Shown here: in pieces, positions 25,513-33,076 of the stretch | How positions within the stretch are numbered: the first letter of the stretch is position 1 | How the letters are laid out: each line of letters starts with the position of its first letter | NCBI RefSeq assembly: GCF_019285775.1 | Contig: NZ_CP079105.1 | Coordinates: 3,418,603 to 3,482,602 of the forward strand | From: Skermania piniformis | GTDB taxonomy: Bacteria; Actinomycetota; Actinomycetes; Mycobacteriales; Mycobacteriaceae | Direction of reading: 5' to 3' | DNA length: 64,000 bases | Program-made: the position numbers and the translations under genes | The notes under the pieces: model-generated | The model's database searches: none | The model's input: the letters and a program-made list of their open reading frames with translations, nothing else | What the model was told of the DNA's origin: nothing

Positions 25513-26672
25513 CCGTATCGAAGGTGCGCACGGCGGCGCGCGCCGCGATCGTGGCCCAGGCCGCGGCCGAGGTCGCGCCGATCGCAGACACCCTGCGCGC
25601 TGCCGACACCCGTTCGGCCTGGCGGCACCTGCTGGCCCTGGAGTCGGTCGCCGAGATCGTCGCCGCACCGTTTCGGACCGAGCGCGGGACCGGCGCGATA
25701 CGGCACACCGTCGCCGTCGTGGAGGGCCTCGGCGTGGGCGGACTGGCGCCCGGCCTGTGCTACGCGCTCACCTCCCAGTTGTTCGGAATCCAATGGCCGC
25801 TGGCCGGACTCGGCGCGTTGAGCGGTGCGGTACAGCACGCGGTCTGCACCGGCGAACAAATCCTCTGCCACGCGCTCACCGAGGAGGGGGGCGGCAGCGA
25901 TCCGCTGTCCATGCGCACCGAGGCGATCCCCGATCCGACCTGTCCGAGCGACTACGTGCTCCGCGGCGGGAAGGCCTTCGTCACGGCCGCTCCGATCGCC
26001 GACCTCGCGTTGACCTTCGCCCGGACCGCACCCGGCCGCAGCCCGTTCGCACTGACCGCATTCCTGGTGCCCACCGATTCCCCGGGCGTCACCCGCAGCG
26101 CACCGCTGGCCAAGCTGGCCTTGACCGAGATTCCCATGGGCAATCTGGATTTCGACCAGGTGCGGTTACCGGCTCGGGCGGCGGTGACCCCGGAAGGCGC
26201 CGGCATGGCGTTGCTGATGGACACCACCACCTGGGAACGGGCCCTGCTGTTCAGCTATGCGATCGGGATCATGCAACGACGGCTCGATCAACTCTGCGCG
26301 CGGTTGCGCGAGCGCGAGCAGTTCGGCCGGCCGCTCGGCGCCAGCCCGCTGGTCGCCGGGCGGGTCGCCGATCTCGCCATCCTGCTGCTGCGGATGCGTT
26401 CGCTGATCGCGAGCATCGCCGAGGAGGTGGATTCGGCAACACCGCTACGGGTGCTCGCCAATCGCGCCGCGATGGTGAAGATCTCCTGCGCCCAGGATCT
26501 GGCTGCCTTCGAGGCCGGCGCCGGACTGCTCACCGGAGTACGGGCGGTGATCGCCGACTCCGGGCTCACCGCCGACCCGACCAGCGGCCTGGCCGCGTCG
26601 ATCTATGCCGGGACCAACGACCTGCTCCGGATCGGCATTGCGCGCGATCTCGGCCTGCCCGTGGAGAACTGA
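25509..26672 (+). CDS. Acyl-CoA-dehydrogenase-like oxidase, catalytic subunit candidate
   Basis: A 387-residue acyl-CoA-dehydrogenase-fold protein with HALTEEGGGSDPL near 117, EREQFGRPLGASP near 268 and SIYAGTNDLLR near 365. The Glu of the common YEGT motif is Ala367, but Glu243 in TTTWERALL sits at the alternative catalytic position used by isovaleryl-CoA dehydrogenase. ATG 25509 overlaps the PCP stop. In pyrrole-forming cassettes (PltE, RedW) such a flavoprotein oxidises prolyl-S-PCP. A similar oxidation of the PCP-bound amino acid here is inference. Confidence 0.75.
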   Translation: MTVSKVRTAARAAIVAQAAAEVAPIADTLRAADTRSAWRHLLALESVAEIVAAPFRTERGTGAIRHTVAVVEGLGVGGLAPGLCYALTSQLFGIQWPLAGLGALSGAVQHAVCTGEQILCHALTEEGGGSDPLSMRTEAIPDPTCPSDYVLRGGKAFVTAAPIADLALTFARTAPGRSPFALTAFLVPTDSPGVTRSAPLAKLALTEIPMGNLDFDQVRLPARAAVTPEGAGMALLMDTTTWERALLFSYAIGIMQRRLDQLCARLREREQFGRPLGASPLVAGRVADLAILLLRMRSLIASIAEEVDSATPLRVLANRAAMVKISCAQDLAAFEAGAGLLTGVRAVIADSGLTADPTSGLAASIYAGTNDLLRIGIARDLGLPVEN

Positions 26673-26673
26673 C

Positions 26674-27909
26674 ATGACCGTCGATACCGAACCGACCGTG
26701 ACGACCAGCACGATCGCGCGGGACCGGATCGCCGCCGCGAGCGCCCGAGTCGATCGGATCGCCGACGAGCTGGGCGAGCTGGCAGATCCGGTCGACCGCG
26801 GCGATGCCGATCCGGCGGCGGCGTTCCGGCTGGTCGCCGACGCCGGCCTGCTCACCCTCCTGCTGCCGACAACCGACGGCGGCTTCGGGCTCGATTTCGC
26901 CGGCTACACCCAGGTGCTGGCCCGGATCGCCCGCGTGAACGGTGCTACCGCACTCGGCTTCAACATGCACAACGCCGCGATCGCCAGCGTCTTCGAGATC
27001 GACGAGACCCGGCTGGACAAGGCCGGCAGCCGATTTCGCACCTGGGTGGTGCAGGAGGTGCGCGATCACCGCCGGATGTTCGCCTCGGCCACCTCCGAAC
27101 CCGGCACCGGCGCGCGGCTGCGTGGACTGGCGACCACCTACCGGCACGACGGCGACCAGCTCGTCCTGGACGGCGTCAAGTCGTTCGTCTCACTGGCTCC
27201 GATCGCCGACTATTACGTCGTATCGGCCCGTGAAGTCGCCACCCGCGGTACCACGCCCGGCGACGGTCCCGGATCGAACGAGTTCGAGGTATCCGAGGTG
27301 GTGCTCGACCGGGCCGCCGCCGGAGTCGAGATCGACCGCTGGTGGCCCGGTGCCGGACTGCGCGGCACCGCGACCGCGAGCGTGACCCTGCGGGGCGTGG
27401 TGACACCCGGCTCGCGGTTGTATCTGGGCGTCGAGGGTATGTCGCTGTTCAACGTGGTGCGGGCACCGCATTGGATGGCCGCCGGTTACCTCGGCGCCTA
27501 CCTCGGAATCGCCGAAGCGACGGTCGATTTCGTCGCCGACACGCTGCGGCACAAGGGCGCGACCGCGCCGGCCGTACTCGACGAGTTCGGCGCGATGGTG
27601 ATCGCGTACGAGGCGACTCGGTCGCTGGTGCTGCGGGCCGCCGCCGCCGTGTCCCACCGCGACCCGGATGCGAACGCCCTGATCTACGCGGCCAAGCAGC
27701 ATCTGGGTCGCACCGGCCAGGACCTGGCGGCCACGGCGGTCCGGCTGGTCGGCTCGGCCGCGATGGCCACCGCCGGACCGATGCAGCGATTGCTGCGGGA
27801 GATCCAGTTCTGCTCGATCATGCCGGCCAAACCACACGACTGTACGAACTACGTCGCCCGGGCCCGCCTGGGCGACAACATGCTCGACGTGCGATCGCAG
27901 AGCTGGTAA
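26674..27909 (+). CDS. Acyl-CoA-dehydrogenase-like protein lacking both usual catalytic Glu positions
   Basis: A 411-residue member of the same superfamily, one base after its neighbour's stop. Recognisable parts are LTLLLPTTDGGFGLDFAGY near 53, ATSEPGTGARLRG near 137, DGVKSFVSLAPIADYYVVS near 167, and a C-terminal REIQFCSIMPAKPHDCTNY. There is no YEGT-like Glu, and the isovaleryl-type position reads VVRAPHWMA without Glu. It may be the non-catalytic partner in an alpha2beta2 pair, as in mycobacterial FadE26/FadE27-type enzymes, or a monooxygenase-like member. ATG 26674 is the start. Confidence 0.7.
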   Translation: MTVDTEPTVTTSTIARDRIAAASARVDRIADELGELADPVDRGDADPAAAFRLVADAGLLTLLLPTTDGGFGLDFAGYTQVLARIARVNGATALGFNMHNAAIASVFEIDETRLDKAGSRFRTWVVQEVRDHRRMFASATSEPGTGARLRGLATTYRHDGDQLVLDGVKSFVSLAPIADYYVVSAREVATRGTTPGDGPGSNEFEVSEVVLDRAAAGVEIDRWWPGAGLRGTATASVTLRGVVTPGSRLYLGVEGMSLFNVVRAPHWMAAGYLGAYLGIAEATVDFVADTLRHKGATAPAVLDEFGAMVIAYEATRSLVLRAAAAVSHRDPDANALIYAAKQHLGRTGQDLAATAVRLVGSAAMATAGPMQRLLREIQFCSIMPAKPHDCTNYVARARLGDNMLDVRSQSW

Positions 27910-27913
27910 GCCG

Positions 27914-28684
27914 GTGGCCGTTCTCGACCACGAGCTGGGCGAGCTCGAGTACCAGGTCCACCCGGGCACAGCGCCGGCGCCACAGCTGGTTCTCCTGCAC
28001 GAGGGACTCGGTTCGGTGGCCCAGTGGGGCCGGCTTCCGGCCCGGCTCGCGACCGCGACCGGGATGACGACGCTGAGCTACTCCCGACACGGCTACGGCG
28101 GGTCCGGCGGGAGGTTCCGCGGCGGCGACGACTACCTGCTCGTCGAGGCGGACGCCGTGCTGCCGCAGGTGCTGAACCGGGTCGGCGCCGGCACCGATCC
28201 GGTGCTGATCGGGCACAGCGACGGCGCCTCGATCGCGATCGCCTATGCTGCCCGGCGACCGGTCCGGGGCCTGGTCCTGATCGCCCCGCACGTCGTCGTG
28301 GAGCGCCGGACCATCGATGGAATACGCAGCGCTGCAGCTACCTTCGAGGACACTCTGGCTCGTTCGCTGCGGCCCTATCACGACGACCCACTCGCCTTGT
28401 TCACCGCGTGGTCGCAGACCTGGCTCGCGCCCAGCTTTGCCGCCATGGACCTGACCGATCGGGTCGCCCGGATCGACGCACCCGTACTCCTGGTCCAGGG
28501 TGAGCTGGACCAGTACGGAACCGCCGCACAGCTCGACCGGATCGCGGCCACCGCCGCCGGACCGGTCCGGATCGCGATCCTGCCCGGCATCTCGCACCAT
28601 CCGCACGTCGAGGCGGCGACCGAAACCCTGGAACTCATCCGGGATTTCACGAATTCGCTGGTCAGCCGCGACACAGTGAGTTAG
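27914..28684 (+). CDS. Alpha/beta hydrolase, siderophore-operon member
   Basis: A 256-residue alpha/beta hydrolase. The oxyanion strand LVLLHEGLGSVAQWGRL lies near 25-40, the nucleophile elbow GHSDGA has Ser102, an Asp candidate is in VQGELDQYG near 197, and a His candidate is in ISHHPHVE near 228. It follows the dehydrogenase-like gene by 4 nt and ends the operon begun at 23520. It could be a type II thioesterase that clears carrier proteins or a siderophore esterase; the sequence does not decide. Its stop codon TAG (28682-28684) lies inside the next iron box. Confidence 0.75.
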   Translation: MAVLDHELGELEYQVHPGTAPAPQLVLLHEGLGSVAQWGRLPARLATATGMTTLSYSRHGYGGSGGRFRGGDDYLLVEADAVLPQVLNRVGAGTDPVLIGHSDGASIAIAYAARRPVRGLVLIAPHVVVERRTIDGIRSAAATFEDTLARSLRPYHDDPLALFTAWSQTWLAPSFAAMDLTDRVARIDAPVLLVQGELDQYGTAAQLDRIAATAAGPVRIAILPGISHHPHVEAATETLELIRDFTNSLVSRDTVS

Positions 28685-28699
28685 GTTTGACTAACCTTA
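28681..28699. promoter_or_regulatory. Iron box upstream of the secreted-protein gene
   Basis: TTAGGTTTGACTAACCTTA matches the consensus at 17 of 19 positions. It lies about 56 bp before ATG 28755 and just upstream of a possible -10 TAGGAT (28710-28715). Its first bases overlap the stop codon of the hydrolase gene. Confidence 0.87.
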
Positions 28700-28754
28700 G
28701 TGCCTTGGATAGGATACGGCCCGAGTCATATCTCCTGGTCAAGAAGGATTTCTC

Positions 28755-29240
28755 ATGCCGAAGTACCTAAGAGTTACGCTCGTCGCCTTGTTCGGCGCCC
28801 TGCTCGGGATCGGCGTTGCCCAACCCGCCGGCGCAGACGTATCGATCCGCAACGCCTCGGCCAACGATCTGTACCTCAGCGCGGACGCCGTCCCCACCAT
28901 CGATCAGCTGGAGCGTCAGTTCGCGGCGTTCTGGAACCCGAACATCGGCCTGGACCCCAAGGTCGAGGTCAGCTACAACGGTGAAGGTGCCCGTCCCGCC
29001 CTGGCGCGCGTGATGGAGAGCAGCAAGACGATGGACTTCTTCTCGATCCAGGGCCGGGCCTACGAGCCGGTCGAGGTGTCCGGCGACGCGCTCGCCGTCA
29101 CCGTCAGCGGCCTGATGGCCGGTATCCCGGCGACCACCACCCGGTACCACCTGGTCCGCGACGGCGGGCTGTGGAAGTACAACTGGAAAGCGATCTGCCA
29201 GGAGATGCAGTGCTCCGGTAATCCCGATTTCGGCTACTGA
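28755..29240 (+). CDS. Secreted iron-box-controlled protein, Mtb12-like fold
   Basis: A 161-residue protein with a clear signal peptide (KYLR, hydrophobic core to about residue 24, predicted cleavage after AGA near 28). The mature part has PTIDQLERQFAAFWNP, a central VEVSYNGEG and a C-terminal DGGLWKYNWKAICQEMQ; the layout resembles the low-molecular-weight antigen Mtb12 / CFP-2 family, a cystatin-like fold with few known roles. Two Cys near the end could form a disulfide. Ribosome site GAAGGA precedes ATG 28755. It is predicted to be strongly iron-repressed, so a part in siderophore handling outside the membrane is possible but unproven. Confidence 0.7.
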   Translation: MPKYLRVTLVALFGALLGIGVAQPAGADVSIRNASANDLYLSADAVPTIDQLERQFAAFWNPNIGLDPKVEVSYNGEGARPALARVMESSKTMDFFSIQGRAYEPVEVSGDALAVTVSGLMAGIPATTTRYHLVRDGGLWKYNWKAICQEMQCSGNPDFGY

Positions 29241-29258
29241 TCTCGCCTGGACGAGGAG

Positions 29259-29288
29259 CGGCTCCGCACCCGATGCGGAGCCGTTTCG
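29259..29288 (+). terminator. Stem-loop terminator after the secreted-protein gene
   Basis: A perfect 10-bp stem CGGCTCCGCA / TGCGGAGCCG (29259-29268 with 29274-29283) with a 5-nt loop, followed by TTTCG. It lies 19 nt after the stop, a likely intrinsic terminator although the T tract is short. Confidence 0.75.
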
Positions 29289-29324
29289 CGTTCTCCCACT
29301 ACCCGATCGGCCAGAACTGGAATC

Positions 29325-30059
29325 ATGATCAGCATTCGCGGCGTATCCAAGAAGTACGGCCGGAATCTCGTGGTCGACGACGTCACCTTCGCCGCCGAAG
29401 CCGGAGCGATCACGTACCTGCTCGGCCCCAACGGTGCCGGCAAATCCACCGTCATGCGGATGATCGCCGGGCTGTCCCGACCCAGCGCCGGCGAGATCAC
29501 CGTCAACGGCCGTCCGCTGGGCGAATTCTCCACGACTGCTACCGAGATCGGCTTCGGCCTGGGCGCTTTCGCGCGCAACCCGAAACATTCCGCGGCCCGG
29601 CAGCTGCGCTGGCAGGCTCGCCTCGGCGGTATCCCGATCCGCCGGATCGACGACGTGTTGACCCAGGTCGGCCTCGACCGGGTCGCAGCGCGTCCGACCG
29701 GCAAGTTCTCCTACGGCATGCTGCAGCGGCTGAACATCGCCGGCGCACTGCTGTCGGATCCCCGAACCATCGTCCTCGACGAGCCGGCCAACGGCCTCGA
29801 CGTCGAGGGCACGCTCTGGCTGCGCGAGCTGCTCCTGGACCTCGCAGCGGCCGGAAAGTGTGTGCTGATCGCCTCGCACGATCTGACCGAGGTGGCCATC
29901 ACCGGCTCCCAGGTCGTCATCCTGGGGAAGGGAAAGGTGTTGTCCGATACCACCAATGCCGAGCTGCTCGCGATGGGTTCCGGGCCCCGACCGCTGGAAT
30001 CGGCCTATGTCGAGATCACCCGGTCCAGCCTGGAGTACACCGCCGGGACCCGCTCGTGA
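29325..30059 (+). CDS. ABC-2 transporter ATPase
   Basis: A 244-residue ATPase. Walker A GPNGAGKST lies at 34-42 and Walker B IVLDEPANGLDVEGT near 149-163. The signature is atypical: FSYGMLQRL in place of LSGGQ. ATG 29325 follows the terminator of the preceding gene by about 40 nt, so it has its own promoter. The GTGA overlap pairs it with the permease downstream. Its substrate is unknown; it lies in the iron locus but has no iron box of its own. Confidence 0.82.
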   Translation: MISIRGVSKKYGRNLVVDDVTFAAEAGAITYLLGPNGAGKSTVMRMIAGLSRPSAGEITVNGRPLGEFSTTATEIGFGLGAFARNPKHSAARQLRWQARLGGIPIRRIDDVLTQVGLDRVAARPTGKFSYGMLQRLNIAGALLSDPRTIVLDEPANGLDVEGTLWLRELLLDLAAAGKCVLIASHDLTEVAITGSQVVILGKGKVLSDTTNAELLAMGSGPRPLESAYVEITRSSLEYTAGTRS

Positions 30060-30874
30060 CCACGACGCGCACCGCAGGCGTCCGTACCGTCGCCGGATCG
30101 CTGCGTCGATCCGTTCGTAGCGAGCTGGCCAAGCTGTCCGGCCGAAGTTCGGTGTGGCTCGTCGTCATCCCGCTCGCGCTGATCATTCCGCTCGGCCTGA
30201 ACGTGGGGATCGCCGCGGCTGCCGAGGCGAACGCGTTCGACGGCGCCGGCGGGATGGACACCGACAACGCCGCGTACTGGATCCTGGTCTTCTCGACGTT
30301 CATCCTGATGTCGGCAGCGGTAACCGCACTGTGCGCGGAATACAAGGACAAGACGATCGATACCGTCTTCGCCATCGCACCACGACGGGCGCTGCTGCCG
30401 GTCGCGAAACTGATCGTGTTCGGTGCGATCGGCGCGGTCGCCGCGGGCGTGATCACGTTCCTGATCCTGTGGGGCATCCCGCAGCTGTTCCCGACCATCT
30501 GGGGCCGGGTGGACGTCTGGTCCGCGGCGGGGGTTCGGCTGCTGATCTGCGTGCCGATCTACACCGTCCTGGTGACGGCGGCGGGCCTCGGTTTGTCGGC
30601 GCTCGTCCCCAAACCCGGCCTGGTGGTGATGATCGTGCTGCTGTGGAAGTTCGGTATCGAGGTCTTCGCGACCTTCGTTCCGGGCGACCTGGGCCTGCTG
30701 TTGCAACGGTTGGCGCCGTTCAAGAACGGCGAGTTGGGTGCCGGTCAGATGACGACGATCGAGTCACCGTTCGGTGGGCCGAACGGCTCGCTGGCGTACT
30801 TTGCCGCGCTGTGCCTCGCGGTCTTCGTCCTCGGGACCGTACGGATGACCCGGGTCGACCCGCGCGGCGAGTAG
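30056..30874 (+). CDS. ABC-2 type permease
   Basis: A 272-residue membrane protein with about six hydrophobic segments (around residues 34-55, 80-100, 120-145, 160-180, 182-200 and 240-258). The extracellular loop after segment 1 is rich in Ala and Glu, and the CAEYKDKTIDTVFAIAPRRALLPVAK cytoplasmic stretch is typical of ABC-2 permeases paired with a single ATPase. GTG 30056 overlaps the ATPase stop. Its last codons and stop form half of an inverted repeat shared with the convergent acyl-AMP ligase gene. Confidence 0.78.
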   Translation: MTTTRTAGVRTVAGSLRRSVRSELAKLSGRSSVWLVVIPLALIIPLGLNVGIAAAAEANAFDGAGGMDTDNAAYWILVFSTFILMSAAVTALCAEYKDKTIDTVFAIAPRRALLPVAKLIVFGAIGAVAAGVITFLILWGIPQLFPTIWGRVDVWSAAGVRLLICVPIYTVLVTAAGLGLSALVPKPGLVVMIVLLWKFGIEVFATFVPGDLGLLLQRLAPFKNGELGAGQMTTIESPFGGPNGSLAYFAALCLAVFVLGTVRMTRVDPRGE

Positions 30875-30900
30875 CCCACCCCGCACGGGGCTACTCGCCG
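30865..30900. terminator. Bidirectional terminator overlapping both convergent stop codons
   Basis: A perfect 13-bp inverted repeat CGGCGAGTAGCCC / GGGCTACTCGCCG (30865-30877 and 30888-30900) with a 10-nt loop. Both gene ends lie in the stem: TAG 30872-30874 on the plus strand and TAG 30893-30891 on the minus strand; both proteins consequently end in Gly-Glu. Confidence 0.75.
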
Positions 30901-32507
30901 GCGTCGGGCCGGTACCTCCCGGCCTCGAACCGGCGCTTCACTTCGAGCCGGCGAAGTTTGCCGGATGTGGTGCGCGGCAGCGTATCCGGTTTGACGAAGA
31001 CCACTTTGGCCGGGACGATCCCGCACTCGGCGGCCAGAATCTCGATCACCGCGCTGCGCGCTGCCACCTCGTCGCGACCGCGGTACTCGGCGAGCAGAAC
31101 CAGGCCGGGCCGCCCGCCGGCCTCCGTCGCGAATGCCACCACGCCGCCGCCGCGCACCCCGGCGGCGCGGGCGGCGGCACGCTCCAGCTCGATCGGAAAC
31201 AGGTTGCGGCCGGCGACGATGACCAGTTCTTTGGCCCGCCCACAGATCACCAGCTGTTCCTCGACCAGATAGCCGATGTCACCGGTGGCGAACCACGACG
31301 TCGCGGCAACCGGCTCGTCGGCGAGATAGCCCGACATCATCGAGGTCCCGCGGATCTGCACCTCGCCGACGACCCGATCCCGGATCTGCGGTATCGCGGC
31401 GGATGTCGGCACAATCCGGACCTCCATCCCCGCTACGGCGCGACCGAGCATCGCGTACCGGCGGCGCCGGGCGGGCTCGCCGGGTTCGGCAACCTCCACC
31501 TCGTCGTACCGGGCACCGTCGCCGGCGGCCGGCATCGTCACGGCGCAGGTCGCTTCGGCCAGACCGTACGACGGGGCGGGGACACCGACCCCGAAGCCGA
31601 ACCGCTCGGTTTGGGTGACGAACCGCTCGAAGGCATCGCAGTCGATCGGTTCCCCACCGCTGATCGCGACCCGCAGCGCCGAGAGGTCGGCGTCCACCAG
31701 GCGGCCGGCGTACTTACCGAGGATGTCGTAGGCGAAGTTCGGCGCGGCGGTGACCGTCGCCCGCGACTCGGTGAGCCAGCTCAGCCAGCGGAACGGCGCC
31801 GCCGCGAACGTCGTGTTCGGGACCAGCCACATCGAGCAGCCCCGAGTCAGCCCGGCCGCCAGGAACAACAACCCCATATCGTGGTAGAGCGGCAACCAGC
31901 TGAACCCGACATCGTCGCTGGTGATGTCGATGCGGTCGTGCAACGCGCGAGTGTTCGCCAGCAGGGCGGCTGCGGACACGACCGCCGTCTTCGGGGTACC
32001 GGTCGAGCCGGCGGTGTGCTGCAGGATCGCCGGCGCATCGGGCGCCAGCGGGACAGCAGTGAACGGTTCACCGGGCGCCATCCCGCGCAGCGCGGCCAGG
32101 TCGTGCACCCGCGCGCCGGGAACCGCGGACAGTTCGGCCACCCGCGGACCGTCGGCGAAGACGGTCGTCACCCCGATCGACCCGAACCGGTCGAGCGTCA
32201 CCTGCGCCCAATCCCGCGGATCTGCGCCACGTACCGGCCCCGGCATGACCGATACCGGTCGGCCGGCCAGCCAGGCGGCGACGACGGTCGCGACGAATTC
32301 CTGCGACGGGTCGCCGGTCAGGCCGACCGCACCGGCCACGCCGGCCAACCGCTGCCCGGCGATGGCCTCCGCGTGGGCATACACCGCCGGCCAGGATCGG
32401 GTACGCCAGGTCCCGTCGTCGGCATCGAAGGCGGCGAACCGGCCGGACGATGTGGTCAGACTTTCCGCCAGCGCCGAAGCAAGCACCGAGACCGTTGCCG
32501 TGGTCAT
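30891..32507 (-). CDS. Fatty acyl-AMP ligase (FAAL, MbtM-like)
   Basis: A 538-residue acyl-adenylating enzyme. TAGSTGTPKTAVVS lies near 171, the FAAL-type stretch FSWLPLYHDMGLLFLA near 210, YGLAEATCAVTM near 316, SWFATGDIGYLV near 410, and the catalytic Lys in RTTSGKLRRLEVKRRF near the end. The LPLYHDMGL motif separates FAALs from acyl-CoA ligases, and it fits FadD33/MbtM, which activates a fatty acid and loads an ACP for mycobactin. A near-perfect iron box lies 21 bp upstream. ATG 32507 has GGGAGG as ribosome site. It probably charges the ACP encoded at 4867. Confidence 0.88.
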   Translation of the reverse strand: MTTATVSVLASALAESLTTSSGRFAAFDADDGTWRTRSWPAVYAHAEAIAGQRLAGVAGAVGLTGDPSQEFVATVVAAWLAGRPVSVMPGPVRGADPRDWAQVTLDRFGSIGVTTVFADGPRVAELSAVPGARVHDLAALRGMAPGEPFTAVPLAPDAPAILQHTAGSTGTPKTAVVSAAALLANTRALHDRIDITSDDVGFSWLPLYHDMGLLFLAAGLTRGCSMWLVPNTTFAAAPFRWLSWLTESRATVTAAPNFAYDILGKYAGRLVDADLSALRVAISGGEPIDCDAFERFVTQTERFGFGVGVPAPSYGLAEATCAVTMPAAGDGARYDEVEVAEPGEPARRRRYAMLGRAVAGMEVRIVPTSAAIPQIRDRVVGEVQIRGTSMMSGYLADEPVAATSWFATGDIGYLVEEQLVICGRAKELVIVAGRNLFPIELERAAARAAGVRGGGVVAFATEAGGRPGLVLLAEYRGRDEVAARSAVIEILAAECGIVPAKVVFVKPDTLPRTTSGKLRRLEVKRRFEAGRYRPDAGE

Positions 32508-32527
32508 TCCCCGACCTCCCCGTTGTT

Positions 32528-32546
32528 TTAGGTTAGTCTAACCTAA
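32528..32546. promoter_or_regulatory. Near-perfect iron box upstream of the fatty acyl-AMP ligase
   Basis: TTAGGTTAGTCTAACCTAA matches the consensus at 18 of 19 positions and is a perfect palindrome around its centre. It also contains the flavodoxin stop codon (32543-32545, CTA on the plus strand). Confidence 0.95.
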
Positions 32547-33022
32547 TTTATTGATGATCCGACGCTCGCCAGGGCCACCCGACACAGCGGCGACAGCCGC
32601 GTCGCCCACTCCTGCGCCATGTCGACCACCCGGACCTCGGTCGAGGCATCGTGGCGAGCATGCTCGCCGACCTGCACCGCGCCGCACGCGGCGAACTTCT
32701 CGGCCGCCATTTCGCCGGCCCGATTGAAGGTGTCGCCGTACACCGAGTCGCCCAGCCCGAACACGGCGAACCGCAAACCGGTCAGGTCCGGCCGGTCGGT
32801 GTCGAATACATCGAAGAACATCTCGGCGCCGGTCGGAAACTCCCCGGTGCCGTAGGTGGAACAGACCAGCACCACGAAGCTCGCCCGGCGCGTCAACTCG
32901 ACTTTCGCGTGATACATGTCGTGCACCGACACGGCATGGTCGCGGGCCAATGTCTTGGCGATCGCATCCGCTGCCAGCTCGGCAGTACCCATCTCCGAAC
33001 CGACCAGAACCACGACCGACAT
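32543..33022 (-). CDS. Flavodoxin (iron-box controlled)
   Basis: A 159-residue flavodoxin. The FMN phosphate loop GSEMGTAE lies at 8-15, the CSTYGTGEFPTGAE loop near 54-67, and FGLGDSVYGDTFN near 88-100. The ribosome site AAGGAGG before ATG 33022 is strong. Its own iron box lies just upstream. Iron-repressed flavodoxins replace ferredoxin when iron is scarce; one beside siderophore genes could also feed electrons to the ferric-siderophore reductase or N-monooxygenase. Confidence 0.9.
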   Translation of the reverse strand: MSVVVLVGSEMGTAELAADAIAKTLARDHAVSVHDMYHAKVELTRRASFVVLVCSTYGTGEFPTGAEMFFDVFDTDRPDLTGLRFAVFGLGDSVYGDTFNRAGEMAAEKFAACGAVQVGEHARHDASTEVRVVDMAQEWATRLSPLCRVALASVGSSIN

Positions 33023-33057
33023 TCGTATACCTCCTTCAACCCGACCCGACGTACAAG

Positions 33058-33076
33058 TTAGGTTACGCTAACTTTA
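33058..33076. promoter_or_regulatory. Iron box upstream of the flavodoxin gene
   Basis: TTAGGTTACGCTAACTTTA matches the consensus at 17 of 19 positions. Its first three bases are the stop codon of the minus-strand ATPase gene (33058-33060, TTA on the plus strand = TAA). Confidence 0.87.
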
